Shown: positions 1 through 9,349, counted from the stretch's first letter. The stretch: 64,000 nt of DNA from Methylobacter sp. (GCA_030699385.1 JAUYMY010000057.1:124001-188000), one strand, 5' to 3'. Notes: generated by a model not told the origin, from the letters alone. Translations and numbers: made by a program.

Positions 1-533
1 AGGGAAATAATAAAATTCAGACTTTTGTTGAGTATGCGCGGAAAAGGATGGGCAGAATCCAGGCCGACCGGCGTTAAAATCGGCAACAATTCATTGTTAA
101 AATAAGCCTCCAGCCATTTGTGTTGCGCTTCAGACCATTCCTTTCGGCGAATAAAACGGATATTTTCTTCGGCCAGTTTGGGGATTAGTATTTCGTTAAG
201 CACTTGGTATTGTTCATCAACCAATTGATGCGCATGAACCGAAATCAGTTCCAGTTGCTCGGCTGGCGTCAGTCCATCAGGGCCGATGGCTTTAGGGTCC
301 ATCGCCGCCATTTGTATGACACTGGCGACACGCACCTCAAAAAACTCATCAAGATTGGAGCAGGAAATGCACAAATAATTAAGTCGTTCCAGTAGCGGCA
401 CTTTTTCATCTTTCGCTTGGGCTAAAACGCGCTTGTTAAATTCCAGCAGGCTCAATTCGCGGTTAAGATAAAGTTCCGGTTTTTGCAGGTCGATGACTTG
501 TTCGGTTTCGGTTGGGTTTTCGTTTATGTCCAT
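1..533 (-). CDS. ppk1: Polyphosphate kinase 1, N-terminal part (cut by window edge)
   Basis: Reading the minus strand from the ATG at 533 gives an open frame to the window edge, about 177 residues. It contains the PPK1 N-terminal domain signatures LYLNRELSLLEFNKRVL, PLLERLNYLCI and SNLDEFFEVRVA, which are very characteristic of the family. PPK1 reversibly polymerises the gamma phosphate of ATP into inorganic polyphosphate at the inner membrane. The catalytic histidines lie in the missing C-terminal half. The gene starts 13 bases after the stop of the PLP enzyme gene on the same strand, so the two are probably co-transcribed. The product name is secure; completeness of the gene cannot be judged here. 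Confidence 0.93.
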   Translation of the reverse strand, partial: MDINENPTETEQVIDLQKPELYLNRELSLLEFNKRVLAQAKDEKVPLLERLNYLCISCSNLDEFFEVRVASVIQMAAMDPKAIGPDGLTPAEQLELISVHAHQLVDEQYQVLNEILIPKLAEENIRFIRRKEWSEAQHKWLEAYFNNELLPILTPVGLDSAHPFPRILNKSLNFIIS

Positions 534-546
534 GTTGCGCTCAGAT

Positions 547-1458
547 TTAAAATCGGTTTAATGAGTGTCTTTTTCCCTGCAAACCGCCGGTATGTAACGC
601 GATAATACGTGTGCCGGGTTTGAAGTAGTGTTTTTTAATTAGATCGTAGATGGCGTACATCATTTTTCCGGTATAAACTGGCTCAAGAGGGATTGTAGTT
701 TTTAATTCAAAGTCTTCAATAAATGCGTTTAATTCGGCATTGGTTTTGGCAAAGCCGCCAAAAGAGTAATCCAAGTTTATCTGCCAGTTATTACGGGATC
801 GTGACAGCAGTGCTGCAACGTCTGCGGTTAAGAAGCTGGCATTTTTTAAGGCAGCAAAGCCTAGTACCGAGACGGGTTCCGGTGCCTCCTCAGCAATACC
901 CGCTAACGTTGTTCCGGTGCCGCAAGGCAGGCACAGAGTGTCGTAGTGTATGTCTATTTCGGCGACCAGTTCCGCTACGCCGTTCAAGGCCAAGACCTGC
1001 GCGCCACCTTCCGGCAGCCAGAATTGTCCTTGTTTCAAGTCAGGCAAATCATGCCAGCCTTTATGCTGTCTGAGCAAGCGGTAATCGCTGCGGGAGACAA
1101 ATTTCAAGACCATGCCCCAGGTTTTCATGTCTCGTAACGCTGGGGTTAAAACGGGCGGTTGCTCGCCGCGAACCAAGCCGATCGTTTTTAATCCTAACAC
1201 CTTGCCTACATAAGCCAAAGCATGTAGATGGTTGGAATAAGCGCCGCCCATGCTGATTAGTGTGTCAGCGTTTAGCGATAGGGCGTGGTCGATAATATAT
1301 TTAAGCTTGCGCCATTTGTTGCCGGAAATGACAGGATGCAATAAATCATCGCGCTTCATCCATAATTCGATGTGCTGCGGCGCAAGCAGCGGATCATCAA
1401 TTTTTGTTAGAATCGACGGCGAGAAGGTTTTTTCCAGTTTTATCAGTTTGGGGTGCAT
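547..1458 (-). CDS. PLP-dependent ACC deaminase / D-cysteine desulfhydrase family enzyme
   Basis: The protein of about 303 residues belongs to the fold-type II PLP enzymes of the tryptophan synthase beta group. The Schiff-base lysine lies in the early motif SGNKWRKLKY, followed by the GGAYSNHLHALA stretch and a glycine-rich phosphate loop, CGTGTTLAG. Family members deaminate 1-aminocyclopropane-1-carboxylate or release sulfide from D-cysteine; sequence alone does not separate the two. I chose the ATG at 1458 (MHPKLIK) because family homology begins there. A longer frame runs up to 1488 and would overlap the divergent SRAP gene. ppk1 follows 13 bases downstream on the same strand. Confidence 0.85.
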   Translation of the reverse strand: MHPKLIKLEKTFSPSILTKIDDPLLAPQHIELWMKRDDLLHPVISGNKWRKLKYIIDHALSLNADTLISMGGAYSNHLHALAYVGKVLGLKTIGLVRGEQPPVLTPALRDMKTWGMVLKFVSRSDYRLLRQHKGWHDLPDLKQGQFWLPEGGAQVLALNGVAELVAEIDIHYDTLCLPCGTGTTLAGIAEEAPEPVSVLGFAALKNASFLTADVAALLSRSRNNWQINLDYSFGGFAKTNAELNAFIEDFELKTTIPLEPVYTGKMMYAIYDLIKKHYFKPGTRIIALHTGGLQGKRHSLNRF

Positions 1459-1460
1459 GT

Positions 1461-2156
1461 ATGTGTGGACGTTATAACTTGATCGCAACCTGGCAGCAGC
1501 TCATGGAGCATTTTAGATTGCTGAGTTTACCTGTACACCGGCCCGACTACAACATTCCGCCGGGACAACAGATTATTGCTATTGTGCAACTGGACGACGG
1601 CAGTAATAGAGCGGTTAATCTGCATTGGGGCTTGATTCCGTCGTGGGCAAAAGCTTCCGCTCCTGCTCACGCCCCTTACTTACGTCCTGTAGGCAAAGAT
1701 CGCGTCATGTCCAGCCATTTGATCAATGCCCGGGCGGAAACGCTGGCTGAAAAGCCGTCGTTTAAATCGGCTTACCGGCAGCGGCGCTGTTTGATTCCTG
1801 CTACTGGCTTCTTTGAATGGCAAAGCACTGAGTCCGGCAAAAAGCCTTATCACATACACTTGCCTAATCAGGCGCTATTTGCTTTTGCCGGCTTGTGGGA
1901 GCACTGGCAGCATGATCAGGAAACAGTGTATTCGTGCGCGATTATCACTACCGCTGCCAACGCCACGATCGCGCCTATCCATGAGCGGATGCCGGTCATT
2001 ATTGTGCCTAGTGATTACAAGCGTTGGCTGAACAAAAACACCGCTGTTGAGATAGCCGATTTTTTAGGCGCCGATGCGGGAAGCCCCCTGCAAGTTAACA
2101 CTATCAGTACCCGCGTCAACAACCCGCTGCATAACGACGTAGCGTGTTTAAGGTGA
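1461..2156 (+). CDS. SOS response-associated peptidase (SRAP/HMCES family)
   Basis: The start is fixed by the mandatory N-terminal Met-Cys: MCGRYNL begins at 1461, and Cys2 is the catalytic residue exposed after Met removal. Further SRAP signatures are the Asn and Glu in INARAET, the RRCLIPATGFFEW motif and the HERMPVI histidine. The family binds single-stranded DNA and forms a thiazolidine crosslink between Cys2 and abasic sites, protecting them during replication (YedK in E. coli, HMCES in human). At 231 residues the length is typical. The gene is divergent from the PLP enzyme gene, with only two bases between start codons. The frame extends upstream to 1404, but that start would bury Cys2. 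Confidence 0.93.
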   Translation: MCGRYNLIATWQQLMEHFRLLSLPVHRPDYNIPPGQQIIAIVQLDDGSNRAVNLHWGLIPSWAKASAPAHAPYLRPVGKDRVMSSHLINARAETLAEKPSFKSAYRQRRCLIPATGFFEWQSTESGKKPYHIHLPNQALFAFAGLWEHWQHDQETVYSCAIITTAANATIAPIHERMPVIIVPSDYKRWLNKNTAVEIADFLGADAGSPLQVNTISTRVNNPLHNDVACLR

Positions 2157-2208
2157 CGTTTGCCCGGCAATTATCATACGCATTACTACGCATGCCTTGT
2201 GGAGCTAT

Positions 2209-2221
2209 CCTTATGATAAGG
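2209..2221. promoter_or_regulatory. Perfect inverted repeat upstream of the orphan regulator
   Basis: CCTTAT and ATAAGG form a perfect 6-base inverted repeat around a single G, about 42 bases upstream of the regulator ATG at 2263. Its position would suit an operator for autoregulation, but it could also be a small hairpin. No binding evidence exists in the sequence itself. Confidence 0.35.
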
Positions 2222-2262
2222 TTAGGGGGCAAATATAAAGCCTGCTATTGACGAGGAATGCT

Positions 2263-3057
2263 ATGAGTGCAAATTTTCGGATTATTCTGATCAGTGACGA
2301 CCCTTATCATCTGGGTTTGTTAAAGGGCTATTGCCATGCGCAGGGTTATCAAATGCTTGAAGCGGCAAGCGATGCAAGATCGTTTAATAGCATGTTGCAG
2401 ATGCAACCGAATCTGGTCATTTTCGTTGAAAGCCAGACCTCTAAAACTAATTTTGAGTGGGTGCATAACATCAGCATTAATCATCAAATTCCGGTCTGTT
2501 ATTTGCGTGATGGCAATAACGTGTCCAATTTGGATGAAGTCTTAATTTGTCGGTTTGATACCATTTTAAATATCCCGCTTGATGTTAGCCAGTTGGACGC
2601 GTATTTGTGCGATAAATTTAAACATCACCAACATTTTCTTCCAGAGCATAGGAATCGGGCAAGGCGGACAGTTAATGACCGGCGGCTGTTAATGATGGCG
2701 CAAGATAATGGCGTCGGTAACCATCAGGCTCAGCATAGTATTGATGCTGGTTCGATTGCTCCTTTTCAGATTGATCATCGTTCCAAATGTGTGCTGTTTA
2801 ATGGGGAGTCGTTGCATTTGACGCGCAAGGAATTTGAGCTTTTTGAATTGCTGGCGAATGATCCTGACCGGGTGTTTTTAACCGATGAAATTATCTGCCA
2901 TCTGTGGCCTAAAAATAATCGGGCCAGCAAGTCTGATCTCTATCAATACATGCACTTGCTCAGAAAAAAGATTGAAAGTGACGCGAATACCCCTCACTGG
3001 CTGTTGACGGTTAAAGGTTTTGGCTACAAGTTGAATGTGGCTGACATGTTGTCCTGA
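2263..3057 (+). CDS. OmpR-type winged-helix regulator with degenerate receiver domain
   Basis: The 264-residue protein has an N-terminal region shaped like a response-regulator receiver (residues 1-115) and a C-terminal OmpR/PhoB winged helix (about 165-262). The latter shows LTRKEFELFELLANDP, LCQ-like wing residues and TVKGFGYKL. The receiver keeps the acidic pair in LISDDPYH. The beta-3 strand reads PNLVIFVES, so the phosphoacceptor aspartate is absent, and the usual C-terminal lysine is not seen. It probably works without phosphorylation. No histidine kinase gene is adjacent. ATG 2263 is preceded by GAGG; an in-frame TTG at 2248 is a weaker alternative start. Confidence 0.8.
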   Translation: MSANFRIILISDDPYHLGLLKGYCHAQGYQMLEAASDARSFNSMLQMQPNLVIFVESQTSKTNFEWVHNISINHQIPVCYLRDGNNVSNLDEVLICRFDTILNIPLDVSQLDAYLCDKFKHHQHFLPEHRNRARRTVNDRRLLMMAQDNGVGNHQAQHSIDAGSIAPFQIDHRSKCVLFNGESLHLTRKEFELFELLANDPDRVFLTDEIICHLWPKNNRASKSDLYQYMHLLRKKIESDANTPHWLLTVKGFGYKLNVADMLS

Positions 3058-3137
3058 CGCTAAATACCCCCTTCGCTGTCAAGGTAAATAATCCCAACGA
3101 GACGCCTTTGTCCTTCCGGTTTTTGGCAGGGGCCAGC

Positions 3138-3166
3138 TTGTTGTAAAAGAGTAATTATGGTATAAA
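3138..3166 (+). promoter_or_regulatory. Putative sigma-70 promoter of rpsB-tsf
   Basis: TTGTTG (3138-3143) and TATAAA (3161-3166) are 17 bases apart and sit just upstream of the structured rpsB leader. Strong promoters at this place are usual for rpsB-tsf. The call rests only on consensus matching. Confidence 0.5.
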
Positions 3167-3193
3167 GGGAAGTTCGTTTTTGAACTAATACTC

Positions 3194-3268
3194 ACGCCTA
3201 TCGTCACACTTGGAAGGGTGCCGGTCTACACTTTGTAGACGGTTTCCAAGCGGGATAGGTGGAGGCGT
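3194..3268 (+). promoter_or_regulatory. Structured rpsB leader (likely S2 autoregulatory element)
   Basis: The untranslated leader folds into nested stems visible by eye. ACGCC/GGCGT and CCTATC/GATAGG form the outer stem (3194-3202 with 3254-3268), CTTGGAA/TTCCAAG the middle stem (3209-3215 with 3244-3250), and a GTCTAC/GTAGAC hairpin the tip. In gammaproteobacteria the rpsB leader is a conserved structure through which ribosomal protein S2 represses rpsB-tsf translation. Position and architecture match that element. A spurious reading frame runs through it into rpsB. Confidence 0.65.
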
Positions 3269-3317
3269 AACCCAACTTCGGAACAGATGTTTCGAATTTT
3301 TTATCTTAGGAGAACAC

Positions 3318-4058
3318 ATGTCAGCAGTATCAATGCGTCAAATGCTTGAAGCGGGTGTCCATTTTGGTCACCAAACCCGTTATTGGAACCCGAAAATGGC
3401 AACCTACCTGTTCGGTGCCCGTAACAAAATCCATATCATCGATTTGGAAAAAACGCTTCCGATGTTTAATGACGCAATGAATTATCTGGGTCAGATGTCA
3501 GCAAACAAAGGCACTGTCTTGTTTGTCGGCACCAAGAAAGCAGCGCGTAAAGTGGTTGCTGAAGAAGCCGCGCGTTGCGGTATGCCTTATGTCAATCATC
3601 GCTGGTTAGGCGGTATGCTGACAAATTTCAAGACCATCAAAAAATCTATCAATCGCCTTAAAGAATTGGAAGCGATGAAAGCGGACGGTACTTTGTATCA
3701 ACGTTTTGCCAAGAAAGAAGCACTGGGCATGGAGCGCGAACTGGAAAAGTTGGAGCGCAGCCTGGGCGGGATTAAAGACATGAAAGGTGTGCCTGACGTG
3801 ATTTTTATTCTGGACGTCGGCTATGAAAAAAATGCCATCAGTGAAGCTAAAAAATTAGGCATTCCAGTGGTTGGTATTGTTGATTCCAACAACTCACCGG
3901 AACAAATCGATTACATTATTCCTGGTAATGATGATTCTATTCGCGCGGTTAAGCTGTATTGCGAAAGCGTTTCTGCAGCGGTAATGGAAGCGAAGACAGC
4001 AAGCTTGGGCTTGTCAGCAAAAGTTGATGATTTTGTTGAAGAAGCTGCAGCAGAATAA
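3318..4058 (+). CDS. rpsB: 30S ribosomal protein S2
   Basis: The 246-residue product starts [19 protein letters not shown], a hallmark of bacterial S2. It continues with [29 protein letters not shown] and the PDVIFILDV signature. S2 binds at the head-body junction of the small subunit and is needed for S1 association. The ATG at 3318 follows TAGGAGA at a normal distance; the frame upstream to 3210 runs through the structured leader and is not translated. tsf follows after an attenuator-like hairpin, the standard bacterial order. Confidence 0.98.
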   Translation: MSAVSMRQMLEAGVHFGHQTRYWNPKMATYLFGARNKIHIIDLEKTLPMFNDAMNYLGQMSANKGTVLFVGTKKAARKVVAEEAARCGMPYVNHRWLGGMLTNFKTIKKSINRLKELEAMKADGTLYQRFAKKEALGMERELEKLERSLGGIKDMKGVPDVIFILDVGYEKNAISEAKKLGIPVVGIVDSNNSPEQIDYIIPGNDDSIRAVKLYCESVSAAVMEAKTASLGLSAKVDDFVEEAAAE

Positions 4059-4095
4059 ATTTTTTACCGGCGTTCTTTGAACGCTTGATGTTAGG

Positions 4096-4125
4096 CAAAA
4101 AACGCCTCCTCACGGGGGCGTTTTT
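4096..4125 (+). terminator. Intergenic terminator/attenuator between rpsB and tsf
   Basis: AAAAAACGCC and GGCGTTTTT flank a short GC-rich loop and the stem runs into a T-tract, a canonical intrinsic terminator. Since tsf lies only about 30 bases downstream without an obvious promoter of its own, it likely causes partial termination that sets the S2:EF-Ts ratio, as in E. coli. Confidence 0.75.
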
Positions 4126-4156
4126 ACAGTGATGAATAAATGAGGAAAGATAAAGA

Positions 4157-5044
4157 ATGAGTAATACTATTAGTGCAGCAATGGTTAAGGAATTGCGCGA
4201 AAGAACGGCCTCCGGCATGATGGAATGCAAAAAAGCCTTGGTTGAAGCCAATGGTGATATGGAATTGGCTATTGAAAATATGCGCAAATCTGGTCTGGCT
4301 AAAGCCGATAAAAAATCCGACCGTATTGCTGCTGAAGGCATCATCGGCGCTAAAGTCAGTGATGACGGAAAAACAGTGGTGATTGTCGATATTAATTGCG
4401 AGACTGATTTTGTTGCGAAAGCGGATGATTTTGTCAATTTCGTTAATAACGTTACTGCGGCTTTGTTGACGTCTGCTGTTGAAACCGATGAACAATTATT
4501 AGCAATGACTTTGGCTGACGGCACGGTTGTCGATGAAGTCCGTCGTGGTTTGATTGCCAAGTTGGGCGAAAACATTACTGTTAGACGCTTTCAAAAATAC
4601 CATACCGCTACCGGCGGCACCGCGTGCTATTTACATGGCAAGAAAATCGGCGTAATCGTTGAATTGGCTAAGGCCGATGATGAATTAGGCAAAGATATTG
4701 CCATGCATATTGCGGCCAGCAAGCCGAGCTGTATTTCTGATGATCAAGTTTCTGCCGAGTTGATTGAAAAAGAAAAGGAAATTTTCACAGCTAAAGCGGC
4801 TGAAAGCGGAAAGCCTGCTGATATTATTGAGAAAATGATCGGCGGTCAGATTACTAAATTTTTGGCTGAAATCACCTTGTTAGGCCAGCCTTTCATTAAG
4901 GACGATAAATTGACTGTCGGCAAATTGCTGGCGGCAAAAGGCAACAATGTTCTTCGTTTTTCTCGCCTAGAAGTTGGTGAAGGCATTGAGAAAAAAGAAG
5001 AAAACTTTGCCGAAGAAGTAATGGCGCAAGTTAGAGGCAGTTAA
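4157..5044 (+). CDS. tsf: Elongation factor Ts
   Basis: EF-Ts is the guanine-nucleotide exchange factor for EF-Tu. The N-terminal UBA-like module and both family signatures are present: VKELRERTASGMMECKKAL and the following VDINCETDFVAK motif that contains the TDFVA residues contacting EF-Tu. Two core subdomains and a C-terminal HIAAS/PSCIS segment complete the 295-residue protein, a normal length. ATG 4157 follows the AGGAAAGA region. It is part of the rpsB-tsf-pyrH-frr order; a strong hairpin follows the stop codon. Confidence 0.98.
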   Translation: MSNTISAAMVKELRERTASGMMECKKALVEANGDMELAIENMRKSGLAKADKKSDRIAAEGIIGAKVSDDGKTVVIVDINCETDFVAKADDFVNFVNNVTAALLTSAVETDEQLLAMTLADGTVVDEVRRGLIAKLGENITVRRFQKYHTATGGTACYLHGKKIGVIVELAKADDELGKDIAMHIAASKPSCISDDQVSAELIEKEKEIFTAKAAESGKPADIIEKMIGGQITKFLAEITLLGQPFIKDDKLTVGKLLAAKGNNVLRFSRLEVGEGIEKKEENFAEEVMAQVRGS

Positions 5045-5060
5045 TTTAGGCGGAAGACCC

Positions 5061-5093
5061 AAAAGGTTCAAGGCAAAAAGCCTTGAACCTTTT
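5061..5093 (+). terminator. Perfect 14-bp palindromic terminator-like hairpin after tsf
   Basis: AAAAGGTTCAAGGC and its exact complement flank a five-A loop (5061-5074 with 5080-5093), followed by TATCTTTT. It can act as a bidirectional terminator. The arm carries the AAGGTTCAAGG unit that recurs at 17.5 kb, so it may also be a copy of a dispersed repeat. Confidence 0.75.
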
Positions 5094-5139
5094 ATCTTTT
5101 TAATCCATCGACAACAAATACTAACTCCCGGTAATTAAA

Positions 5140-5886
5140 ATGACAGCCATTTCCAATACTAAACCCATTTGCCAAAGAATTTTACTTAAACTCAGTGGTG
5201 AAGCTTTAATGAGTGAGGCGGGTGGCAGTATTGACTCAGATATTGTTAATCGCCTTGCGGCTGAAATTAAAGAGTTATGCGATGTGGGCATTGAGGTCGG
5301 TTTGGTTATAGGTGGCGGTAATATATTGCGTGGTGCCGAAAAAGCATCGGAAGGTTTGGATAGGGTGACTAGCGATCAGATGGGTATGCTGGCTACGGTG
5401 ATCAATGCTTTGGCTATGCAGGATGCGCTCGAGACGCACGGACAGCAGGTTAGAGTAATGTCCGCACTGAAAATCAATCAGGTTTGTGAGGATTATATTC
5501 GTCGCAGGGCGGTCAGACATTTGGAAAAAGGCCGCGTGGTTATTTTTGCAGCGGGTACCGGCAACCCTTTTTTTACCACCGATTCGGCTGCGAGCCTGCG
5601 CGCGATCGAAATTAACGCCGAACTGATGATCAAGGCGACCAAGGTTGAAGGCGTGTATTCGGCCGATCCCCAAAAAGACCCCAATGCTAAATTTTATCCG
5701 CACTTAACTTACGATGAAGCGCTGGATCAGCGTCTCAATGTGATGGACACCACCGCACTGGTATTATGCCGCGATAATAATGTGCCGATGCGGGTGATGA
5801 ATATTTTTGAAAAAGGCGCGGTCATGAGACTGATGATGGGCGAAGAAATAGGCTCACTTATTGAACGAGGAACAGATAATGATTAG
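5140..5886 (+). CDS. pyrH: UMP kinase
   Basis: UMP kinase phosphorylates UMP to UDP with ATP and belongs to the amino acid kinase fold. The 248-residue protein shows LLKLSGEAL at the N terminus, [10 protein letters not shown], the [14 protein letters not shown] helix, [14 protein letters not shown] and [12 protein letters not shown], all diagnostic. The last codons overlap frr by eight bases, so translation is probably coupled. A hairpin separates it from tsf, so part of its transcription may start locally. Confidence 0.98.
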   Translation: MTAISNTKPICQRILLKLSGEALMSEAGGSIDSDIVNRLAAEIKELCDVGIEVGLVIGGGNILRGAEKASEGLDRVTSDQMGMLATVINALAMQDALETHGQQVRVMSALKINQVCEDYIRRRAVRHLEKGRVVIFAAGTGNPFFTTDSAASLRAIEINAELMIKATKVEGVYSADPQKDPNAKFYPHLTYDEALDQRLNVMDTTALVLCRDNNVPMRVMNIFEKGAVMRLMMGEEIGSLIERGTDND

Positions 5887-6436
5887 TGATATTCAACAAG
5901 ATGCTTCAACACGTATGGGCAAAAGTATTGACGCCTTAAAACATGAATTCTCAAAAATAAGAACAGGCCGGGCTCACCCTAGCTTGTTGGATCAAATTAA
6001 CGTTTCATACTACGGTACCGAGTCATCGTTATCGCAAGTCGCCAATATTGCCGTTGAAGATGCGCGCACTTTGACCATTACGCCTTGGGAAAAGGGTATG
6101 GTGCAGGCTATCGAAAAAGCGATTATGAAATCGGATTTGGGTTTAAATCCGGCGACCAACGGCATGGTCATTCGTATTCCCTTACCGCCGTTGACTGAAG
6201 AACGTCGTCGTACCTTGGTCAAGGTCGTTAAAAATGAAGCGGAAAATGGCCGCGTGGCGATCAGAAATATTCGCCGTGATGCCAATTCAGCGATCAAAGA
6301 CGCGTTAAAAGAGAAAATGATTTCCGAAGATGACGCGCGTACAGCCGAAGAAAAAATCCAAAAATTGACCGATCAATATGTCAAAGACGTTGAGAAATTG
6401 CTGGAAGCGAAAGAAGCCGATTTGCTGTCCATGTAA
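5879..6436 (+). CDS. frr: Ribosome recycling factor
   Basis: The ATG at 5879 gives a 185-residue protein, exactly the usual length. It contains [37 protein letters not shown] and [11 protein letters not shown], the family fingerprints. RRF with EF-G splits post-termination ribosomes. The start is preceded by CGAGGA inside pyrH and overlaps the pyrH stop by eight bases. An in-frame TTG at 5861 would give a seven-codon tail absent from the family and is rejected. Confidence 0.98.
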   Translation: MISDIQQDASTRMGKSIDALKHEFSKIRTGRAHPSLLDQINVSYYGTESSLSQVANIAVEDARTLTITPWEKGMVQAIEKAIMKSDLGLNPATNGMVIRIPLPPLTEERRRTLVKVVKNEAENGRVAIRNIRRDANSAIKDALKEKMISEDDARTAEEKIQKLTDQYVKDVEKLLEAKEADLLSM

Positions 6437-6447
6437 TCGGGATTGAA

Positions 6448-7230
6448 ATGATGTCTACGGATGACAGTAACCGCTTGGTATCGGCTAAGGCCCTTATCGG
6501 CACACATTCCTATCCCCGCCATGTCGCCATTATCATGGATGGTAATGGTCGTTGGGCACAAAAAAGATTCATGCCGCGCGCTTTCGGTCATCAGGCTGGT
6601 GTCAAAGCGGTTCGAAAAATTGTAGAGTACTGCGCTAAACATGAGGTAGAGGTTTTGACTTTATTCGCGTTTAGCAGTGAAAACTGGCGGCGGCCTAAAG
6701 ATGAAGTGTCGTTGTTGATGGCGTTGTTTATGGCGACGCTGCAACGGGAAGTCGATAAGCTGGAACGCAATAATATTCGCTTGCGCTTTATTGGCGATAG
6801 GGCCGCATTCTCTGATAAATTGCAGGCCAAAATGGCTGAAGCAGAGCTGCAAACCCAACATAACACGGCCTTAACGCTGGTGATTGCTGCCAATTACGGC
6901 GGGCGTTGGGACTTGAGCCAAGCTTTTCGCACGGTGGCCGAGAAAATAGCAGACGGAACGTTGAGGCATCAGGACGTCAGCGAACAGCTGATTAATCAGT
7001 ATTTATCCACCGCAGACCTGCCGGAACCCGATTTGTTCATCAGGACCGGCGGCGAGCAGCGGGTCAGTAATTTTTTGCTGTGGCAACTGGCCTATACTGA
7101 GATGTATTTTACGCCGACGTTGTGGCCTGATTTTGACCAAAAATTGCTGGAAGAGGCCATTAACAGCTTTAAAACCCGGCAAAGGCGATTCGGCCATACC
7201 GGCGAGCAATTGCTCGAACAATCACTATAA
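6448..7230 (+). CDS. uppS: Isoprenyl transferase (undecaprenyl diphosphate synthase)
   Basis: This cis-prenyltransferase condenses eight isopentenyl diphosphates onto farnesyl diphosphate to give the C55 lipid carrier for peptidoglycan and O-antigen. The motif HVAIIMDGNGRWA with the catalytic Asp, followed by the GHQAG phosphate site, SSENWRRP and the C-terminal RTGGEQRVSNFLLWQ motif are all intact. About 20 N-terminal residues precede the core, slightly more than in E. coli. The gene begins 11 bases after frr and precedes cdsA, the conserved order. ATG 6448 is followed by a second ATG at 6451; either could be used. Confidence 0.96.
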   Translation: MMSTDDSNRLVSAKALIGTHSYPRHVAIIMDGNGRWAQKRFMPRAFGHQAGVKAVRKIVEYCAKHEVEVLTLFAFSSENWRRPKDEVSLLMALFMATLQREVDKLERNNIRLRFIGDRAAFSDKLQAKMAEAELQTQHNTALTLVIAANYGGRWDLSQAFRTVAEKIADGTLRHQDVSEQLINQYLSTADLPEPDLFIRTGGEQRVSNFLLWQLAYTEMYFTPTLWPDFDQKLLEEAINSFKTRQRRFGHTGEQLLEQSL

Positions 7231-7286
7231 CCTGTCGATTACCGCAATAACCTACTTAATTTTAACTACCTATAATAATTATTAAA

Positions 7287-8168
7287 ATGTTACTACAGCG
7301 AATTATTACCGCATTAATTCTGGTTCCTCTGGTTGTGTTGGCTGTTTTTCAACTGCCTTTGGAGTATTTTTCCTTGCTGATGGGGCTGATTACTCTATTG
7401 GCGGCATGGGAATGGACTCGTCTTGTCGGCATTGATTCGCCGCTTAAACGTGGATTATTTTTGTTGGCGCTGATTCTGCCTATGTTGTGGCTGCAGTTTT
7501 GGACTCAGTTTTTGGAATTGGCGGCCCAAGTATTGGATTGGCCCGATATCAGGAGCTATTCAGGCGCCTTGGAATGGCTGGTGATACTGCCGGTGTTATT
7601 CTGGATTTTGGTGATGATACTAATCAGAAAAGCGCCGGAAGGTGTGCTCAAACTGGAGTTAAAACTCCGTTATAAAGCATTGATTGGTTGGTTTATATTG
7701 CTGGCTTGTTGGATGTTTTTGACCCGGCTAAAGGCTTTTCACGGTCCTGAAATGACTTTGTATTTCTTGGTGTTGGTTTGGGTTGCCGATATTGCCGCGT
7801 ATTTTGCCGGCAAAAAATACGGCACAATCAAATTGTCGCCTGAAATCAGCCCCGGTAAGACAGTCCAAGGCATGTACGGCGCCTTGGTCGCCGGTGCTGT
7901 TTGGGCGGCGATGTTCATTGGCTATTATGGTTATCAAGACGGTTTTATCTGGATGCGGCTGGTGGATTTTGTGTTGCTATCGGTATTGACCGTGCTGATT
8001 TCCATCTATGGCGACTTGTTTTTTAGCGTGGTCAAGCGTCAGGGCGGCATGAAAGACAGCGGTTCGATACTGCCCGGTCATGGCGGCATTTTGGACAGAA
8101 TTGACAGCTTGATTGCTGCGATACCCTTCTTTTATGCGGGCATCTTAATGATTGGGCTGATGGCATGA
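7287..8168 (+). CDS. cdsA: Phosphatidate cytidylyltransferase
   Basis: CdsA makes CDP-diacylglycerol from phosphatidic acid and CTP, the branch point of phospholipid synthesis. The 293-residue protein is almost wholly hydrophobic with about eight membrane segments. It ends in the CTP-transferase signature [18 protein letters not shown] followed by [21 protein letters not shown] is the other conserved cytoplasmic loop. The stop overlaps the dxr start by four bases (ATGA), indicating coupled translation. Confidence 0.96.
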   Translation: MLLQRIITALILVPLVVLAVFQLPLEYFSLLMGLITLLAAWEWTRLVGIDSPLKRGLFLLALILPMLWLQFWTQFLELAAQVLDWPDIRSYSGALEWLVILPVLFWILVMILIRKAPEGVLKLELKLRYKALIGWFILLACWMFLTRLKAFHGPEMTLYFLVLVWVADIAAYFAGKKYGTIKLSPEISPGKTVQGMYGALVAGAVWAAMFIGYYGYQDGFIWMRLVDFVLLSVLTVLISIYGDLFFSVVKRQGGMKDSGSILPGHGGILDRIDSLIAAIPFFYAGILMIGLMA

Positions 8169-9349
8169 AAGGTATCTGCATACTCGGAGCGACAGGCTCA
8201 ATCGGCGTCAGCACTTTAGATGTGGTGGCCAGACATTCCAATCTGTACAAGGTTATCGCATTAACAGCTAATACCAATATTGATGTCCTGTATCAGCAAT
8301 GCCTCGAACATCATCCCGAAGTGGTCGTTGTCGTCGATGAACAAAAAGCACAATTGTTTGAAGAAAAACTCAAAAACTCGCCGATTGCGGACATAAACGT
8401 ATTGTCCGGCGCGAAGGCGCTGGAGCAGGTCGCGACGCTGGATAATGTCGATTCGGTGATGGCAGCCATTGTCGGCGCAGCCGGTTTATTGCCCAGTTTG
8501 GCGGCGGCCAAAGCCGGCAAAACGGTATTGTTGGCCAACAAAGAAGCGCTGGTGATGTCGGGTTCTATTTTTATGCAGGCCGTTGCCGATTCCGGAGCGC
8601 AATTACTGCCGATAGATAGTGAACATAATGCGATATTCCAGTGTATGCCTGCCGGTTATAAAACCGGTATGCAGGCCAAACAGGCGCGGCGTATTCTATT
8701 GACCGCTTCAGGCGGCCCTTTTCGGGACATGCCGGTCGATCAACTGAGTAGCGTCACGCCTGAGCAAGCCGTGGCCCACCCTAACTGGGATATGGGCAGG
8801 AAAATTTCGGTGGATTCGGCGACCATGATGAATAAAGGCCTGGAAATGATCGAGGCCTGTATTTTATTCGACATGACCCCGGATCAAATACAGGTGGTGA
8901 TTCATCCGCAAAGCGTCATCCATTCGATGGTCGATTATGTCGATGGCACGGTGTTGGCGCAAATGGGCAATCCCGATATGCGCATCCCGATTGCCTATTC
9001 TATGGCTTGGCCGGAGCGCTTCGATTCAGGCGTTGAGCCGCTGAACATTTTTGAGGTCGGGCGCATGGATTTTTACGAGCCTAATCTGCAACGCTTCCCT
9101 TGTTTGCGTTTGGCTTACGAGGCTATCGCGACCGGCGGCACCATGCCAACGATATTAAATGCAGCCAATGAAATTGCGGTTGAGGCTTTTTTAAACGAAC
9201 AGGTCAAGTTCACCGATATTCCGCTTATTATTGAGCGTTGCATGAAACAAATCGAGGCCCGGGTTGCTGATACCCTGGATATTATTTTAGACACGGATCG
9301 GCAAGCCCGGATCGTGTCGACACAGATTATTGAAGAGCTTAATCGTTAA
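8165..9349 (+). CDS. dxr: 1-deoxy-D-xylulose 5-phosphate reductoisomerase
   Basis: The enzyme converts DXP to 2-C-methyl-D-erythritol 4-phosphate with NADPH, the committed step of the MEP isoprenoid pathway that feeds uppS upstream. Visible are the NADPH loop [27 protein letters not shown], the metal-binding [12 protein letters not shown], the ASGGPFR substrate loop and the [23 protein letters not shown] region. The length of 394 residues is typical. Start overlaps cdsA by four bases, and the stop shares one base with rseP. Confidence 0.98.
   Translation: MKGICILGATGSIGVSTLDVVARHSNLYKVIALTANTNIDVLYQQCLEHHPEVVVVVDEQKAQLFEEKLKNSPIADINVLSGAKALEQVATLDNVDSVMAAIVGAAGLLPSLAAAKAGKTVLLANKEALVMSGSIFMQAVADSGAQLLPIDSEHNAIFQCMPAGYKTGMQAKQARRILLTASGGPFRDMPVDQLSSVTPEQAVAHPNWDMGRKISVDSATMMNKGLEMIEACILFDMTPDQIQVVIHPQSVIHSMVDYVDGTVLAQMGNPDMRIPIAYSMAWPERFDSGVEPLNIFEVGRMDFYEPNLQRFPCLRLAYEAIATGGTMPTILNAANEIAVEAFLNEQVKFTDIPLIIERCMKQIEARVADTLDIILDTDRQARIVSTQIIEELNR

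Noticed and set aside
3210-3317. N-terminal extension of S2
   Set aside because: The segment is the structured rpsB leader, and a clear ribosome site and conserved N terminus begin at 3318.
3949-4575. Minus-strand open frame of 208 codons over rpsB-tsf
   Set aside because: It crosses two certain genes and a terminator.
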